In this document: piece after piece, positions 63,844-64,000 of the stretch | Layout: every line of letters begins with the position of its first letter | Numbering within the stretch: position 1 is the stretch's first letter | Assembly (NCBI RefSeq): GCF_024198235.1 | Contig: NZ_JAKCFB010000003.1 | Span: forward strand, 186,001 to 250,000 | Origin: Myxococcus dinghuensis | GTDB lineage: Bacteria > Myxococcota > Myxococcia > Myxococcales > Myxococcaceae | Direction: 5' to 3' | DNA length: 64,000 nt | Notes under the pieces: model-generated | Told to the model about the DNA's origin: nothing | The model's input: the letters and a program-made list of their open reading frames with translations, nothing else | The model's database searches: none | Made by a program: the position numbers and the translations under genes

Positions 63844-64000
63844 CTACCCGGGCACGGATTCCGTGCCACGCGCCAGGGCCCTCAAGTCGAACTCCTTCGC
63901 CGTGCGAAGGGTCCGGTATCGCTCGGGGAATGCGGTCAGGACGAGCACCTGGAGGGACTCACCCGCCGCGTCGATGAGGTCCAGGGCGCGCCGGTGACGC
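63844..64000 (-). CDS. C-terminus of a probable SMC/RecN-like or AAA ATPase
   Basis: The minus-strand frame enters from beyond base 64000 and stops at a TAG (63844-63846), giving 51 visible residues. RHRRALDLIDAAGESLQVLVL followed by TAFPERYRTLRTAKEFDLRAL resembles the end of SMC-type or DNA-repair ATPases just after the D-loop/H-loop, where 'QV(L/I)xLT' precedes the last helix. The fold is inferred from this short segment only, so the function is uncertain. Confidence 0.55.
   Translation of the reverse strand, partial: RHRRALDLIDAAGESLQVLVLTAFPERYRTLRTAKEFDLRALARGTESVPG

Overview
The window is GC-rich, densely packed DNA from a delta-proteobacterial predator, most likely a member of the Myxococcaceae (Myxococcus, Corallococcus or a relative). 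This rests on eukaryote-like Ser/Thr kinases, tandem WD40 proteins, many extracellular lipoproteins, a lipoprotein toxin/immunity cassette and a RoxA/RoxB-like dihaem cytochrome. No ribosomal or other marker gene is present, so genus cannot be fixed.

Layout. 0-10.5 kb: end of a sensor histidine kinase, a DNRLRE-type lipoprotein, a 1003-residue Ser/Thr kinase overlapping the hemL stop, an RraA-like protein, and two tandem WD40 paralogues. 10.5-18.4 kb: a LIV-type ABC importer operon (binding lipoprotein, two ATPases, acyl-CoA synthetase, two permeases) followed by an outer-membrane channel-like protein. 18.4-19.8 kb: a probable yybP-ykoY manganese riboswitch upstream of a TMEM165/GDT1-type exporter, then a small membrane protein. 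19.8-29 kb: a beta-oxidation module (enoyl-CoA hydratase, 3-hydroxyacyl-CoA dehydrogenase, thiolase, aldehyde and alcohol dehydrogenases) divergent from an IclR regulator, acyl-CoA dehydrogenase and hydrolase. A shared 17-bp palindrome (RTTYCGC-N3-GCGRAAM) lies three times before the ABC operon, once in the IclR intergenic region and once before a CBM1-containing lipoprotein. It suggests one regulon linking uptake, CoA activation and degradation of an acyl substrate.

29-42 kb is an accessory region. It holds surface lipoproteins (one with a fungal-type CBM1, one with four Cys-rich repeats), tRNA-like relics, a three-gene cassette (beta-barrel-like protein, Tox-REase-5 lipoprotein toxin, Imm52 immunity protein) resembling myxobacterial SitBAI, a degenerate Ser/Thr kinase, nested IS3/IS256 remnants, a fibrinogen-like secreted protein and a truncated AraC regulator.

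42-50 kb: a class I-like PPK2 and a four-gene efflux operon (outer-membrane factor, HlyD adaptor, double-ATPase ABC protein, ABC-2 permease). 50-56 kb: a Bcr/CflA exporter with a RibD-C reductase, a divergent LysR regulator, and an alcohol dehydrogenase plus two aldo/keto reductases. 56-64 kb: a small lipoprotein, a repeat-rich peptidoglycan-binding/M15-like protein, a beta-lactamase-fold lipoprotein, a TetR/FAD-monooxygenase pair with a double operator, the RoxA/RoxB-like cytochrome, and the C-terminus of a probable ATPase.

All assignments come from reading the sequence; no database search was run.
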